This document shows, piece after piece, positions 26,386 through 39,274 of a DNA stretch of 64,000 nt. The notes beneath the pieces were generated by a model. It did not search any database. It saw only the letters and a program-made list of their open reading frames with translations, and was not told the DNA's origin. The stretch is from Certhia americana (Eukaryota; Chordata; Aves; Passeriformes; Certhiidae), in the NCBI GenBank assembly GCA_018697195.1, contig CM031857.1:66985053-67049052 (forward strand), in the 5' to 3' direction. The translations under genes were made by a program, and so were the position numbers. Numbering within the stretch: the first letter of the stretch is position 1; each line of letters opens with the position of its first letter.

Positions 26386-27664
26386 GAAGAATCAGGTACT
26401 AAATAATTGTCCAAAAATCAGCAGCTACATGAATTGAGGATCTGAGGCTCTGTTTCAAGTCCTGTGTACGAAGAAGATGAATTTCTCCTATTTCAAGTTG
26501 TTAACCCATGTGAGCACAATAAAAAAACCTTACGTATACAAATTAAAAAAAAAGAGGAAGGTGGAGAAGGAAATCAAGCTCTGCCAAAACTTTGTTTCAA
26601 GAACAAGAGGTCTTTACTTCTTTTATTACTCATTAGGCTTCAGGGGAGTTTCACCTTTAAATGGATTACTGTCATTCCAGTTCTCTGTAGTGGGGTGACA
26701 TGACATTGGAGTATTTAGCACACTTTGCTTGCAGAGTTTGTTTTCTATAAACTGTTTGGGTGTAAAGCATATCACTTGATTTTTTTATTTTTTTTCTTCC
26801 CTTGACTTTGATTGGAATGCAACTAACTGGTGGGAAAGTTAAGGCTTGTCTAAACAAGGAAATAGCCCAGGCTAGTTCTTCCATACTGGCTTTCCAAACA
26901 TATACTTTCCTTACAGTATGAATGCCTGTGAGTGGATTAGCTCTGTTAACAAGGCTTGACTGCAAACATGCTGTACTTTTGCCCTTCTCCATTCCAGATG
27001 GCCTTATTTGGTAGCAGTAACATCCCGGAAACACACCTGCAGTTTACAACCTGATATTCACTCCCTTATCAATAAAAGGCTCATTTGGTACACACAGTTG
27101 CTGTGATATAAGCCTTTAATGTCATAGTGAAGGTTATGCAGAAGCATGGCTAGAGACATGAGCCTGGGAGGCACTCTGATTCATTGCTGACAGTTGGTCC
27201 TTTCTTATGTTAAATATCTTAAAAGCTGTCAACTCAAAAGTCCTGTTTAAAAAACCCAACAACGCACAATAATTTCTCTTGTGTTTTCCTTAATCCAGTT
27301 GTTCCCATTGTGAAGAAGCTGTGGAGCTCAGTGCTGCAGGAGGTTGCAGGCAATGAAGTGGGCTGAGCAGAGGTGTCTTCTGGGTGCCATTACACGTGGT
27401 GGTGGTCAGTGCCAGGACCTGAATAACAAGTTTTGGGGAAGATCCATCAATAAGCACCTGGGTCTTTCAGAGATCTGTAACCAGCTGCAGTCACTGCAGA
27501 TGGAATTGGGGTTTGGGAGACAGGTGAACCTTTGTGTCTGAAATCAGAATGATTCTTTCCCTAAGGCTGCTTCAAAATGTGGTTTCCATAATGGTTGCAA
27601 TGGGGAAGGGGAATGCTCCTCCTCTTCCTGGCTGATCTACAGTTATTGGTGCTGCAGTACCAAG

Positions 27665-27690
27665 GTTTGTGCACAAAGTTTGTGCACAAA
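27665..27690. repeat. Tandem 13-bp repeat, each unit containing a perfect palindrome
   Basis: Two adjacent copies of GTTTGTGCACAAA, each containing the 12-bp perfect palindrome TTTGTGCACAAA. The two palindromes sit in phase, 13 bp apart. It could be a paired protein-binding site or simply a tandem duplication. Confidence 0.8.
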
Positions 27691-30600
27691 GTTTCATTCC
27701 TGCATTCTCACAGCAGGAGCACCTGCTTTCTGAGAGGAAAGCTGGCAGCAAATCATTAAAGATTTAGTATCTATAATCATGCATAGAGCTGGAGCAGGGA
27801 ATCCCTGTGTCAGGGATCACAGTAATTTATTGTTTTACCCAGTGTGGAAAAGCAATGAAGGGTGTGCAGAGGGGAGTGGCAAAGCAATTAACGCAGTTTC
27901 TGATCTTTGGCCAACACAGTGCTCTGTGCACTCTGTTATAGGTGGGATAATTTACTGAACAGAAGCCCTGAGGTCACTCAAAGTCAAATTAATATCGGCA
28001 GGATGATTGTTTTAATTATTATTTTTAGTTTGGGCCCAAAAAGGGGGGAAAAGAACAGTTTAGGTATATCCTATCCACTCCTCCTTCTGCATTTGGTTCA
28101 AGGCTGAAACTGTTTGCCTTCAGAGAAATACAGAGAGATGTAGGAGCTAGGATCATGCACTGCAGATGAGATGGGTGGGTAATGGGCACTAAACATCCTG
28201 ACATTCAAGGCCAAGGTGGTAATGGGGAGTTCCTGGCTCCCAGGCCTGTGGTCAGACCACAGGGTTTGTATTCAGCCCTGATCCCTCCTATCCTCTCACC
28301 CCTTCTGCCCCCACCTGCACCCGCAGCCAGAGCTAATAACCGAAACATACCTCCGAGGAAGAGCAAGTCACCCAACTTGTTCAACGAGCTCCTGCTGTAG
28401 GTTCTTTCCTTTTACCCCACCTCTGAATATAAACAACGTGTAGCTGTGTGGTGATGCTGCTGCCAATTCTGCAATAAACCAACTTGAGTGGCTGGTATAA
28501 TGCTGTGTCTATGAAAAATATTTTATACTTCAAAAAAAACCCTGTTTTTTTAAATGGAAATTACCTGTACTTAAGGGAATGAGGATGCCAATAAAGAGGG
28601 TTTGTCATGAATGTGGAGTTGGAGATACAGCTTTCAAGATGACTAAATGTCTTGATAAATGCAGTACTAAGGAAAAATGCCTGTTAAATGTGATCTACTC
28701 AAATGATTTTCAGAATTCTGTCGCCAAGAAAATGCATCAGTCTCTCTTAAAATGTCAACATTTTTTTGTTGCTAGACTTTTTTTTTTTTTTTTGAAAGCC
28801 TGGGAACTGAAAACAACTTCTGGCACCAAGTCATGGTCTGGATGATGATGTAACACTTAGTGCAAATGCACTTCATGGTCTTGCAAGCATACGGTACCAT
28901 CCCCTTTCATACACTGAAAATCCTCCCCAAAACCCATAAAAAACCCACCCAAACACTCTCTTCCCCAACTCCCCCCTCCAAACTAGAGCTTGAATAGCAG
29001 TAGAAAAATAAGGGTGTTGACTGAAACAGTGGGTATTTGTATCAGAATAGGAGACAACCTGGAGTACTGTCTTTTATTGGCTGATTCACCCAGGAAAAAC
29101 AGAAAAACACCATGTTAATTAAATTGTTTTTCTCCCTGTTGCCAAGTGATTTGAAAAATGTGCCATAACTTGTATGCGTGTGAGATTTCATTGTTTTTGG
29201 TGCACATGCAGGGATTCACAGAAACAGTTAACTAGGGAGAAGACCAGGCTTACCACACAGCATGACTGCACCCTAAAGAAAGAAAATGTATTTACATGCG
29301 TGTTTAAATTAATATTCCTGTCCCACCCAGATAATCATGATAATGAGGGATTTTCTTTTAATAAAATTGCAGCTCTATTACACAAGCCGAATTTAGTGCA
29401 ATGTTACGTTGCATCTGAGTAGTCAAAATAAGATGGTATTTACATGATCTTATGGGGAGACCTCTCTTAATTAACTTTTACTTCGGATATTTAAAAAACT
29501 TTTTTCTGTTTTACGCACTCAACACTCTATGTCCCTTCGCAGGTAGGTGACTTTGGGGTTCTCTTCCTACTTAAGGCCAACCTCTTCTTGATCATTTTGC
29601 ATCATTTGTCTTTTCTCTTACTTTCCTGTTGCTCATGCTGATTTTTTTTCTGGTTTAGAAGTGCTTTTTTCCTCATTTTTTTTTAGGTGTTGAGCATCCT
29701 CTGTACTTCCTCACCATCAGCACCTCACCAGCACTTTCTGTCTTTCTTTTCAACTTCTTGCCAAGGTGACATACATTAGGAGCTGATTACAAGTGCAGCA
29801 CAGAACCACTGCCTCAATTTTTATTTTTATTTATTTTTAAGTTCTTTAAAGTTGTTATTTTTAAAGCAAAGTGTCCACAATCTTTTTTCCCCACAGAATT
29901 TCCAGCTGCTTTCTTCTTTGTGGTCTGGAGGATAGTGATAGGGATGAGGAGCCCTGCAGCAGTAGCCCTGCTCTTCCCCTCACATTCACCTGCTCTGGTG
30001 CAGCTTCCCTGCCCCTGGCATAGGAGCAGGAGCAGCACTGAGGGCCAGCAAATGAAGGAGAGGGAACACTCAGATCTTTCCTCTCCTCAAGTCCATGGAG
30101 TTGCAGGAGTGAGAGGCAGTCCTGCTCTGCTCAGATGATGGAAGGAGGGTGTGGACCACGGTCTCATTTTCAGTGTAGAGATGACATCTTGGCTCCTTCA
30201 AAGCATTGGTTAGAGGTAAATGCTTCAACAGACAGAGGGAGGGGTTTGTGTCTAGTAATGCTCTATGGGGACCAGAAAGTCAGGTACAGAGCTGAAAGTT
30301 ACAGTATTGTTTGCCTTTTCCCTGAACAGTAGTATTTAAAAGCCTGCTTGTGGATGACCTTCTTCCCACTGGCATCTCAGTCTCTCCCATATTATGACTT
30401 TGCAGAGCTTTTGGGTGTGGTTCACTTTGAAGTTTGGGGCAAAAATAGAATACTGAAGAATAATAGCTCTATCTAGTCAGTGTTGTGCATTTAATGTAAG
30501 TCTGTACAGCATGTGGAAAACTCAAGCCATGCTATGAACATTTGGAATGCTCTGCTGTTCCATCATGCATACCATTTGGGGAAAAACCCATCCCATCCCA

Positions 30601-33483
30601 GAGTCTCATCCAATCTTCCCCGCCCCCTCTCACTAAGACACTTCGAAGTAGTAGTAGCATACCAGAAATTAATTGCACTTGAATTTTGTGGTTAAGACTT
30701 CAGGCTTTATTCTTGTTGTGATTTAAAACCTGTAATTCTATGATGCTTTTTCCAACTTCAGATGCTTAGGGAAATGCAGTGACTGAGTTCTCTTAATAAC
30801 GTGAACAAAAATTAACTTGATGATTTTATCCCTGTTAGTTCAAGAGCTTTCTCTAATAATGGTCAGAACCTTGTGTTTTCTGCAAAAATGTATTTGATCT
30901 GCCCAATGATGAATCCTGGCTTTTGAAATGGGCAGCTCTTCTCTCCTCTTCCAGTTTTCCGTCTCTGGTGCTGATAGGTGGCACCAGTATTGCCTCTCAT
31001 GATCCACTTTATTGGTATAATGGAATAAAATTCTCTGGTTTGCCTTAAGTCCCTCATCTTCTCTTACCCTCATAATCCTTTTCCTCTGCTAATTTGTTTG
31101 TTTCTTAAATTTGAATGGCCTGTTCATGTTTGCAGAGGTTGAGAACACCTTGGTGGCAGAGGAGGGTAGTGGATGCAAGTATGAACCTTTTTCTCTAAGC
31201 ACACCTTGTCAGTGACTTTTGTCACCTGGAGATAGGTCAGGTGTGTTGTGCTTCTCCAGGATTTTGAGGTCTGGTTGTTTAAATAGAACCATTTTTATGA
31301 AGTGTGATGAGATTCAGATTGCAGTATGTCTTTGAAGCTGCAGTAGCAATGACCATTAGTCTTCTTAAAGTACAGTTACATTGGTAAAAAAAGGGTAGTG
31401 CAGTGGTTTCTATATTTGATGGCATTAATCACTGAAATGTTCCTGTTCATATTTCTAATGATAAATTTAATTGCAAGGTTGATAACTTGTCTTTTTTTTT
31501 TTCCTACTTATTTCTGTGGTGCTATTTAAAATTCATCTTCACATTCATTATTCTGGTAGAGTTTAAAATGGCTGCTAGCTATTTTGAGACCTGTGGCTTT
31601 GCTGATTAACTATGATTAGGGATGGTCAAAAGTAACTTGGCAAAGACAGTATTTAGAAGTGCTGATTTGTTTAAATGGTACCTTTTTTGTGTCACTATCC
31701 AAATCAGATAGCCTATTTGGTGTAGCACCTCTAGATGCTGTGAGGGTCGTTTCCAGGCCCTGACTGCAGAACAGCTGGTGTCGGGACAGTAACCTGTGAG
31801 ATGGCAGGCTTGGAAGCTGAGGGAAGGAAGAATTTTGAACCATGTTTTATCCTGCACGTGTGTACCATAACTAACGGTGTTCTGCCTTCCATGTTATCTC
31901 TCCCTGCTTCTGACCCTGTTCCTGATGGCCTTGACTCTGTCAGCAGGGATGTTCTCAGAGGCTGTAAGTGCTATTTATCAGGAGGTTGATGCTTGATATG
32001 TTTAATTGCTGAAACACCTTCAAAATTAATTCTCTCATGTGCTAGCAGTTTGGTGGTTGTGCAGCCAAGCATCCACTGATGACCAACTCCTCTGCTTTGT
32101 TTTTGTTGCTCTCAGGGTGTAGATGACATCTATTTTTCTAAATCTGGCTCTTCTTCCTTGTTTACCTGCACAGTGTGCTCCTTTGCAGCCCTGTGGTTGA
32201 CATAAGGCATTGGTTTGGGAGTTTGCTCTGAGTTGTTGTGGTGATTAGTCAGACCAATCAGGCCGTGCTGCCTTCACAGCAGTGAAGGTGGTGTTGTCAG
32301 TTCATTACCTTGGAGTTACTCATTCTTTCTGCTCTGTTGCTTTCTTCTTGTGCCTTACTTGCCAGTTTCTTAGACTCTCTAGTCCCCTGAACACTGACCT
32401 GATGATTGTTTAGCAAGTGCATCCCTCTTCATGCAATGGGATGTAACCTGTGGCTTCTTCCATGCAGAGGAAACAATGCCTTTTCAAATCCTTGCTGTTT
32501 TGGTACTAATGTGACACTCAAGTATTAATTGATTAAAGTTGACACATCTAGCTAGCTTTCCCCCTATTGCATGGAAAGAAAAAAGGGTCATTGCATGGAA
32601 AGGAAAAATAAATGCCCCTTCTGAGGCTGTGTCTCATAGCATGAAGCTCTTCCCTGGGCAAATGTACAGGCAGCCCCCTGGGCACTACAGGGGCCAGTGC
32701 CTGGGCATAGCTGAGGCTGCCTGTCCTCCATCCTTCCCAGCTTCCTCCTCTTGTCTGCCACCACATCGTGTCCCCCATGTTTGCCATCATGTTGCACCCC
32801 CCTGCAGCAGCGCAGCCCCCACCATGGCACATCATGTCAGGCCTTGGGGCATAACCTTCATGGTATGAGACACCTGGGAGCTTTCAGATGTGGTAACGCA
32901 GAGCCCGCAGCCTGCATGGGGAATACCTTGCTCAAATATTTTCATTGAATTAAGCCATGTTTGCAGACTGATAAGAAATACTAGAATCCCAGGGACCTTC
33001 AAAACAGAAGGTTGTGGGGATTCTTGGATTTGTTTTCCTTTCTGTATTAGAAGCAGCTGTTATTTTCTTTGTAGACTGTTTGTTTTAATGAATTTTAAAT
33101 GAAGGAATAACTGTTACATTCAGTGATTGTGTAAAAAAAGTAAATTAAAAAAGCAGAGCTTTTCTATACTATAAAATTCTGATACCAGCACCTTGACTTG
33201 CAAACCCTTAATGACAGGGCTGTGTAGCTTATGAATTAAGTAACTTCATGTACCTTTTCCTTTGGCTTGCAGCTGAAGGAAGCAAGTGCGCAAGAGGGCA
33301 CATTCTTTTGTTGTTGATAGCATTCCGCCTTAACGAGAAGGAATTTCTTGCCTATTGCCCACTGTTTATGAAGTGGAAAGAGATCACAAGTTGTATAATC
33401 TCTCTCTATAGCATTAGATTTATTCTTTTCTAACATTTCTCTTGTGGGTCGGTTCATCCTGCAGCAGGTGCAGAGAGTGGATG

Positions 33484-33881
33484 CTGCACCTATATTTTAT
33501 TACGGCTCAGTGTGAAGTTGCAGGGAGGGGGGAGTGTGGGAAGGGGAGGAACTCAAAGGAGAGAACCCCCCCCAAGTGAGGCAGCAGCAGCTCTGAATAC
33601 AGTTTGGTTTCTGTCTCTCCGGAGCTTTGCTCAGCAACCAAATCCAGACTCCAGGTGCAGTATTCCCTCATCAGTCTGTGAGCATAGAAACGAAGCGTCC
33701 CTCCTCTTCTTCCTCCCCTGCCAAGAGTTTCTGGGTGGTGAATGTCAGTAGCTGGAGTTATTTTTAAAGGCAAGAGGTGAGGCTTGTCGTGCAAAGCTAG
33801 GAAGAGGGCGTTTGTTTGCTGAGCAGAGCTGACATCAAAGTGGAGATTGCTGCCTACTGGCTCACTGCTGCCTTATGCCAG
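33484..33881 (+). promoter_or_regulatory. LMO7: Candidate internal promoter and alternative first exon of LMO7
   Basis: A block richer in GC and purine tracts than the surrounding intron. It contains G-rich runs (33522-33548), a C8 run, and a MEF2-like AT core (TTATTTTTAA, near 33758). It ends in a plausible splice donor CCAG|GTAATC at 33881/33882, only 209 nt before the next LMO7 exon. If it spliced to that exon (which starts in phase 0), the frame reading back from the donor is open to a TAG near 33801-33803 but contains no ATG. Such a transcript would therefore need to start translation at a later Met beyond the six exons seen here, giving a product without a CH domain. LMO7 is known to use several promoters in mammals; the use of this one is inference. 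Confidence 0.35.
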
Positions 33882-34090
33882 GTAATCTTTAACATACCCC
33901 TCAGTCCCTGAGATCGCAGCCCAGCCAGCCTGTGTGCATGAGAAACGAGCAGCGTTTATGATCCAGAAGATTGCTTTTCCAGTATTATTTACGTGAGCTG
34001 GACTTTGACATTTAAAGGCTCGCACTAATCATCTTGCAAAACCTGCTTAGTGCTCTTAACTGAGCAACTGCTTTCTACTTCTCTTTGCAG

Positions 34091-34197
34091 GATAATATAA
34101 ATGTTTTTCTGAAAGCTTGTGAAAACATTGGACTGAAAGAAGCTCAGCTTTTTCACCCAGGAGATCTTCAGGATTTGTCCAATCGAGTTACAGTCAA
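34091..34197 (+). CDS. LMO7: LMO7 internal coding exon, CH domain part 3
   Basis: A 107-nt exon reading [17 protein letters not shown], then [18 protein letters not shown], and ending with the two bases AA of a Lys codon. This is the most conserved stretch of the CH domain in the LMO7/LIMCH1 family: the DNI..FL..C...GLKE.QLF.P.DLQD.SNRVTVK signature. The [11 protein letters not shown] form is the LMO7 version, whereas LIMCH1 has Asp in place of the His (family knowledge). The acceptor is CTTCTCTTTGCAG, the donor AA|GTGAGT. It lies between the 18.5-kb and 28.5-kb introns. The phase-2 end pairs with the 31-nt exon at 62733, whose first base A completes Lys. Confidence 0.95.
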
Positions 34198-37100
34198 GTG
34201 AGTTGTGTGGTTTTGTTTTCTCCTTCTCCCTCTAAGCTCTTTCACAGTCTATTTTTTTTTTAATATTTGCCTATGGAAAATTCTTCTTTTAATCTGGCAT
34301 GAGCAGTTCTGAATACTGTGGTGAGGGTTTAAGCCTTGTTAAAGCTAGCGGATAAGACTTGCAGAAATGTAATTAAAAAAATGAAGTATTATTATAATAC
34401 TCACCTTACAAGCAAGCTAACTTGTTAATGAATATTTACAACATTTAATATGAGATGGAAGCTGTTCAGCTTATTTTAGACTTGGAGCAAAATTGTTAAA
34501 TGATATCAAAAGCATTGCTTTTCTTTATGATTTGTGATTACTGATGTAAATCTGAAAGGCTGAGGTGGTACTTCTGATACTTATCCAAATGGATTTGAGG
34601 CTTAGGTATGGTGTTCCTAAAGGACTGCTGGTTTTGCCACCCCAAGTATTAATCAGATGTTTGTCTCTGAGTGTCACATCCCCTGTCAAGGGGTATGTGT
34701 ACATGTGTGAGTGGAAATTAAGTACTGAATTGCATGAAGGGTAATTGATTGGCATGTTTATGGAGGTGGGAGTTCTACTGTGAAACAGCAGTGGCTAAAT
34801 TCTGAAATATATTTAGTGGATTTTCATATTTCAAGACTGCTGTGTTTCCTAATAAGAATTTTATTGCCAGTTTCTGAGAGATTAATGTGAAACTTTACTG
34901 TGTAGACAGGTGTTTTAAGACAAATGAGTCGAGGCAAAAATTATAGGGCATCTTGATTTGTTACAGTATGAACTGTTTTTTTATATATTGGGACAAAAGG
35001 GTGAATTTATTATTAAAAAAAAAGAATAGAATCTTTAGTGGATTTTGCTGGAATCCTGTCAAGTTAAATTTCAAGGATTGATTCCTGTCTTAAATCACCA
35101 GTTTTAACAAAGAGGAACAGGCAGTAATCCTTCTGTAAATACAAGGAAGAAAAATACTGTGAAATGACATGTAACTGCTTTAATTAGAAAGAAATCTCTT
35201 GTAGGTGGATCGGGTGGTAGCCTGTTGACATACTCTCTGCCTGGTTTCAGAATGAGAGTTCATACTGTTTTGAGGTCTGATACGTGAGACAGCAATGTGT
35301 TTTCCAGTCTTTGACTCATACCTGAAATGTAATTTCTCACTAATCTGGTGTTTAGGGACTTGACACCCTTCCAGAACGCTGGTATTCTCTCTGCTGGTTC
35401 CTACGTCATGCCAAAAGCCAGAGGGTTGGTAACCTCTGCCGTGCTTAAATTACCCACAAAGCCCTAGTAAAAGTTATTTTGGTGAAGGTTTGCTCCAAGG
35501 GTATGGCCAGGAAGGGTTGGAGGTGGTCAGGAGCTGGTGTTCAGCAGCGTCAGTAGTGACAAGCTGGAACCCCAGGGATAGCAAACTGTTGTGCAAGGTA
35601 TGTTGTCCAACTCGTCCCGACGTTAAACCACGGCACCCAGGTGAGGTCAGCCGTGAAATTCATCCAGTGGGTCTGTAACCAAGGCCTTTTTGGGTCCTTT
35701 CAGCACCGCCAGTTCCCTTCCTGGCTCCGTGAGCAGAGAGTAAGGTTGGAATTTGAAGTTGTCACGAGGCAACGGGGGTTTTACATCATACCTTCTCAGC
35801 AATGGTTTAATTAGTGTTTTTCAAAAAAGCAGATTTAACTATTGAGCACTTTTTATGGACAGCAATGCGGGGGGTCTGGGTTAGAGTCAAAAGAGCTGCC
35901 AGCCGTACAACCATACTCTTGTAATTTGTTTCAGTATGAGTTTGCTTCTCCACACATTACATATCATATGACAGTCCCACAGTGTGCATTAAATGCTTCC
36001 AGAGTAATTCAAAACTTCTGGATCTGAGCATGCTGCAAAGTGGTGTCCTAACTATACTAGCACTTTTTGATGTATTTAGGATGTTGGAAAGGGATGGGAG
36101 GGAAGTTTTATTCCAAGAAATGAAGGAAATGAGTTACACAAAAATAACTCTCTCCATTGAAAAGTTAATTACAGAAATAAATTTATTATCCAGAGGGCAA
36201 GCTATTCTTCAGAGGATTTTTAGAGAGATTTATATTTGCATCAGGAGAGAAATGCTGTCTGATCAGGAATTTTATCTGATGTATCCTATTATTATTTGAT
36301 AGAAATAAACAATTTCATATGTTCAAGATGAATTACAAATGTATTCAAAACTTGTAGGATGCCAGGCCTCAGAAAAGGTGTACTATTTCATGTCTTGCTT
36401 TTGTGTTATTATCTATTAACTCTAGTTTCATAAGTAGAAGTAAATAATTTCTTGTCACAAAGAAGGAAAATTTTTCATCTGCTGACTGATTTAAAAGATT
36501 GCATTAAACTTTTGGATTTCTAACATTCCTAAGCAAATTCATTTTGCTGCTATCACCTGAGGCTAATTGCCCACATCTTAAAGCAGCTGTGATATGTTGT
36601 ATGGGATAACATTAACGTGTGCCTGAAGCTGTGTGTATTTTGACACCACAAGAGGACTGATGCATTCTGCTGTTGCACCACGGTTAACACAGGTTTTTTT
36701 ATCTACCCCAAATCAATTAAATAAACTGTTGCTTAGAAAAGTCAGCTTAACAGGCTGGGGTGGAAGAGAATAGGGTGATGGTAGGACACATGCATATGCT
36801 GTCAGGTATGACAAGGTGCTTGATTTGTCTTGGATGTCGAAAATTGGTCAGAGGAAGGTGCCATTAAAAGGGTGGGTCTGCTTCTGCTGCTAAGGACAAC
36901 ATGAGAGTTGTCTTACATAAGATCAAAACCAGTCTTTCACACTGTCTGGCAGGTTGCACCTCTGTCCCTGTCACACTTGTTCAATTGATCTGACACCTCT
37001 GGTGCTGGGCAGGTCCTCAGGAGGAACACCTGCGTTTTGAAGTGGATGAGCTCTGTGGTGTTCCATGTGTTTCTCTTGTCTCTGCTGCCTGGCAGTTATA

Positions 37101-38025
37101 TGTGGTATCTCCTTTTTACCTTGTAGGAAGTCATGCACCCTTCAGACTGCTGGCATTTCAAACTGCCATCTTGTCCCACCTAGGCAGGCTCCCTTCTTTT
37201 CCCTTTTCCCTTAAAGGAAAAGTTATTTTCTGCTCATATTTTATTTCTGAGTGTGCTTTGCTGCTTTTTACCATATCTTTGCTCTCAGCACTCTGTCTTA
37301 TCACCACCGCAAAGCCATTCAGAGTTTTCAAACTCTGTTATGTGGTGCAGTGTTCTTGTGTCACCTGAGTTAAGGTCAAGACCCTCAGTTTGTCATGAAT
37401 CCATTCCAAGAAAAAAAAAAAATCTTTCTATCTGTTGAGAAGGCTACAACTTTCACTTGTATTTTTTTTTTCTCTTGCAACTGAGATGATGCATGCATGA
37501 TGTGAAACTCTTCTCTATAATTACTAGAAGTAATCTGGGACAAGAGAAGCAAGAATCCTCTTTCATACCCAGACTTTCAGCTCCAAGTGATTATGTGATT
37601 ATCCTTTTTGTGAAGTAAAAGCTCCTTAAAATTTTATTGTTTAGAAGTTTGTATGAAAAAGGCTGGCTAAAATTACTGGTTGCTGCTCCAAGCCTTGCAA
37701 ACTTGCAAGCTTTGCCAGATCAGCAAGATTAGTAGTTGAGTGGTGTGGAAAAACGGTCCTGGCATGGACAGTTTCTTTTCTGCCAGTGAAAATGGGAGTG
37801 TGGATTAATGTCTGAGATTTATAGTTCAGTCTTTCTGTAAATCTGCAGAAGTTATTGCTCAGTGGTATAGTACAGCAATATGTCAATTGTTCCAAGAAGG
37901 ATCCTCCAGATGGACTTACTCCTCACATACCCTGTCTGGCAGTCATATGCATATCATCTTGTTCAGTGGCTAGTTATTTGTGTAAATGCTTATGTGTCCC
38001 TCTTCAGTTCTTTTGGTAGATTTAA

Positions 38026-38046
38026 TTTTTTTTTTTTTTTTTTTTT
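38026..38046. repeat. T21 homopolymer
   Basis: Uninterrupted run of 21 T residues within intron; no attached element recognised. Confidence 0.85.
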
Positions 38047-38774
38047 GGCTTAGGGTTTTATTATTTCTAATTTGAGAAGTTGTTTTAAAACCCAGCTGTT
38101 AGTGAAGGATTTTTAAATTTATTTGTACTAATGCAAGATGGTCTTAATACTTCATTTGGTTCTCTTTTGGTTTTGTCAAAGTAAGGATGTAATACAAGCT
38201 TAGTGACACTCAGTTGTCAGCATGGTTACTATTTAAAAACCTTAAGCACTTCCTTACCCAGCTCTTTAGAGGTGACACACCCAGTTGTTCCCAGCTGTGG
38301 AAGGGTTCTTAATAAAATCATGGAGTTAAAAGGGAGAGTTCACACACACAGACACCAAATGTCAATTCTGATGGAGTTTATCTCAATTATCAGTTTTAAA
38401 GGAGGCAGCCTGAACTCTCAGACTGAGAGTATAAATTCAAATTTGTCTTTGAAGCAATTTAATTCTTCTATGTGAAAAAAATTGTAATTCCATAAAATGA
38501 GATCTCCAGTTGAAGAATAACATTCAATTCTAATATTAAATTCAAAAAATGATGGGTTAATAGATTAGTATATTAAACTAAAGAAAAAAAAAAAAGAAAA
38601 TTCACTGCAAAATCCTAAATAGCAAACTTATTTTAAAGCTATCACAGCCATGAGTTCTGCTGTTGAAGTTTTACCATATTAATTTCATTTTTCAATAACA
38701 GAACAAATTTGCTCCCATTAATAATATTACTACATTGTTATATTTAGAATATATTTTGAATGAAACTCAAAAAT

Positions 38775-39274
38775 GGAGGCCCCACCTCAAGCACTGTGTC
38801 CAGCTCTCAGACACTCACCACATGAAGTATGTGGACCTGCTGGAATGACTCTGAAAGAGTGCCATGAAGATGAACAGGGCACATCTCTTGCATGAAGACA
38901 GACTGAGAGAGCTGGGGTTGTTCAGCCTGGAGAAGGGAAGGCTCCAAGGAGACCTTCTGGCACCTTAGAGGAGCCTAAGAAGGATGGAGAGGGACTTGTC
39001 ACAAAGCTTGACGTAAGACAAGGGGTAATAGTTTTAAACTGGCAGAGGTTGGGTTTAGTTTTAGATACTATGAAGAAATTCTTTACTTGTGAGGGTGGTG
39101 TGGTACTGGAATAGATGGAGCAGTGTATGTTCCACGCCTGGAATTGTTTTTGAGGCTAGGTTGGATGGGGCTTTGAGCAATCTGGTCTGGTGTGGAAGGT
39201 GTCCCTGCCCATAGCAGAAGGGTTGGAACTAGAGCATCTTTAAGGTCTCTTGCATCCCAAACCATTTTGTGATT
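38775..39274 (+). mobile_element. CR1 LINE 3'-end copy
   Basis: Roughly 500-bp 5'-truncated CR1 copy in the same orientation as LMO7. The C-terminal ORF2 and 3' UTR landmarks appear in order: a CCCCACCTC..CACTGTGTCCAGCTCT start, GACAGACTGAGAGAGCTGGG, TTGTTCAGCCTGGAGAAG, GAAGAAATTCTTTACTTGTGAGGGTGG, GGTTGGATGGGGCTTTGAGC and a terminal TTTAAGGTCTC..CATCCCAAACCA tail. No long open frame remains, so it is an inactive relic. The 5' edge is approximate. Confidence 0.9.

Larger units (their letters stand above)
15630..34090 (+). other. LMO7: LMO7 intron (18.5 kb)
   Basis: Runs from donor GTAAGT to acceptor CTTTGCAG. It is mostly AT-rich intronic sequence without recognisable genes. It contains one long degraded CR1 LINE (about 22.69-24.03 kb), a 20-bp tandem duplication at 21912-21951, a palindromic 13-bp tandem duplication at 27665-27690, an inverted TGTGGT pair at 28245-28263, an exon-like open stretch at 25.88-26.03 kb and a GC-richer, exon-like block at 33.48-33.88 kb just upstream of the next exon. 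All other open frames (65-120 codons, both strands) lack family motifs and are read as chance. Confidence 0.88.

Noticed and set aside
32564..32609. Near-identical ATTGCATGGAAAG segments 25 bp apart
   Set aside because: Short direct repeat with no attached element or motif of note.
32548..32868. Open frames of 80-109 codons on both strands at 32.5-32.9 kb
   Set aside because: Locally GC-richer intron with His/Cys/Pro-rich translations and no motif; both strands open, so no coding preference.
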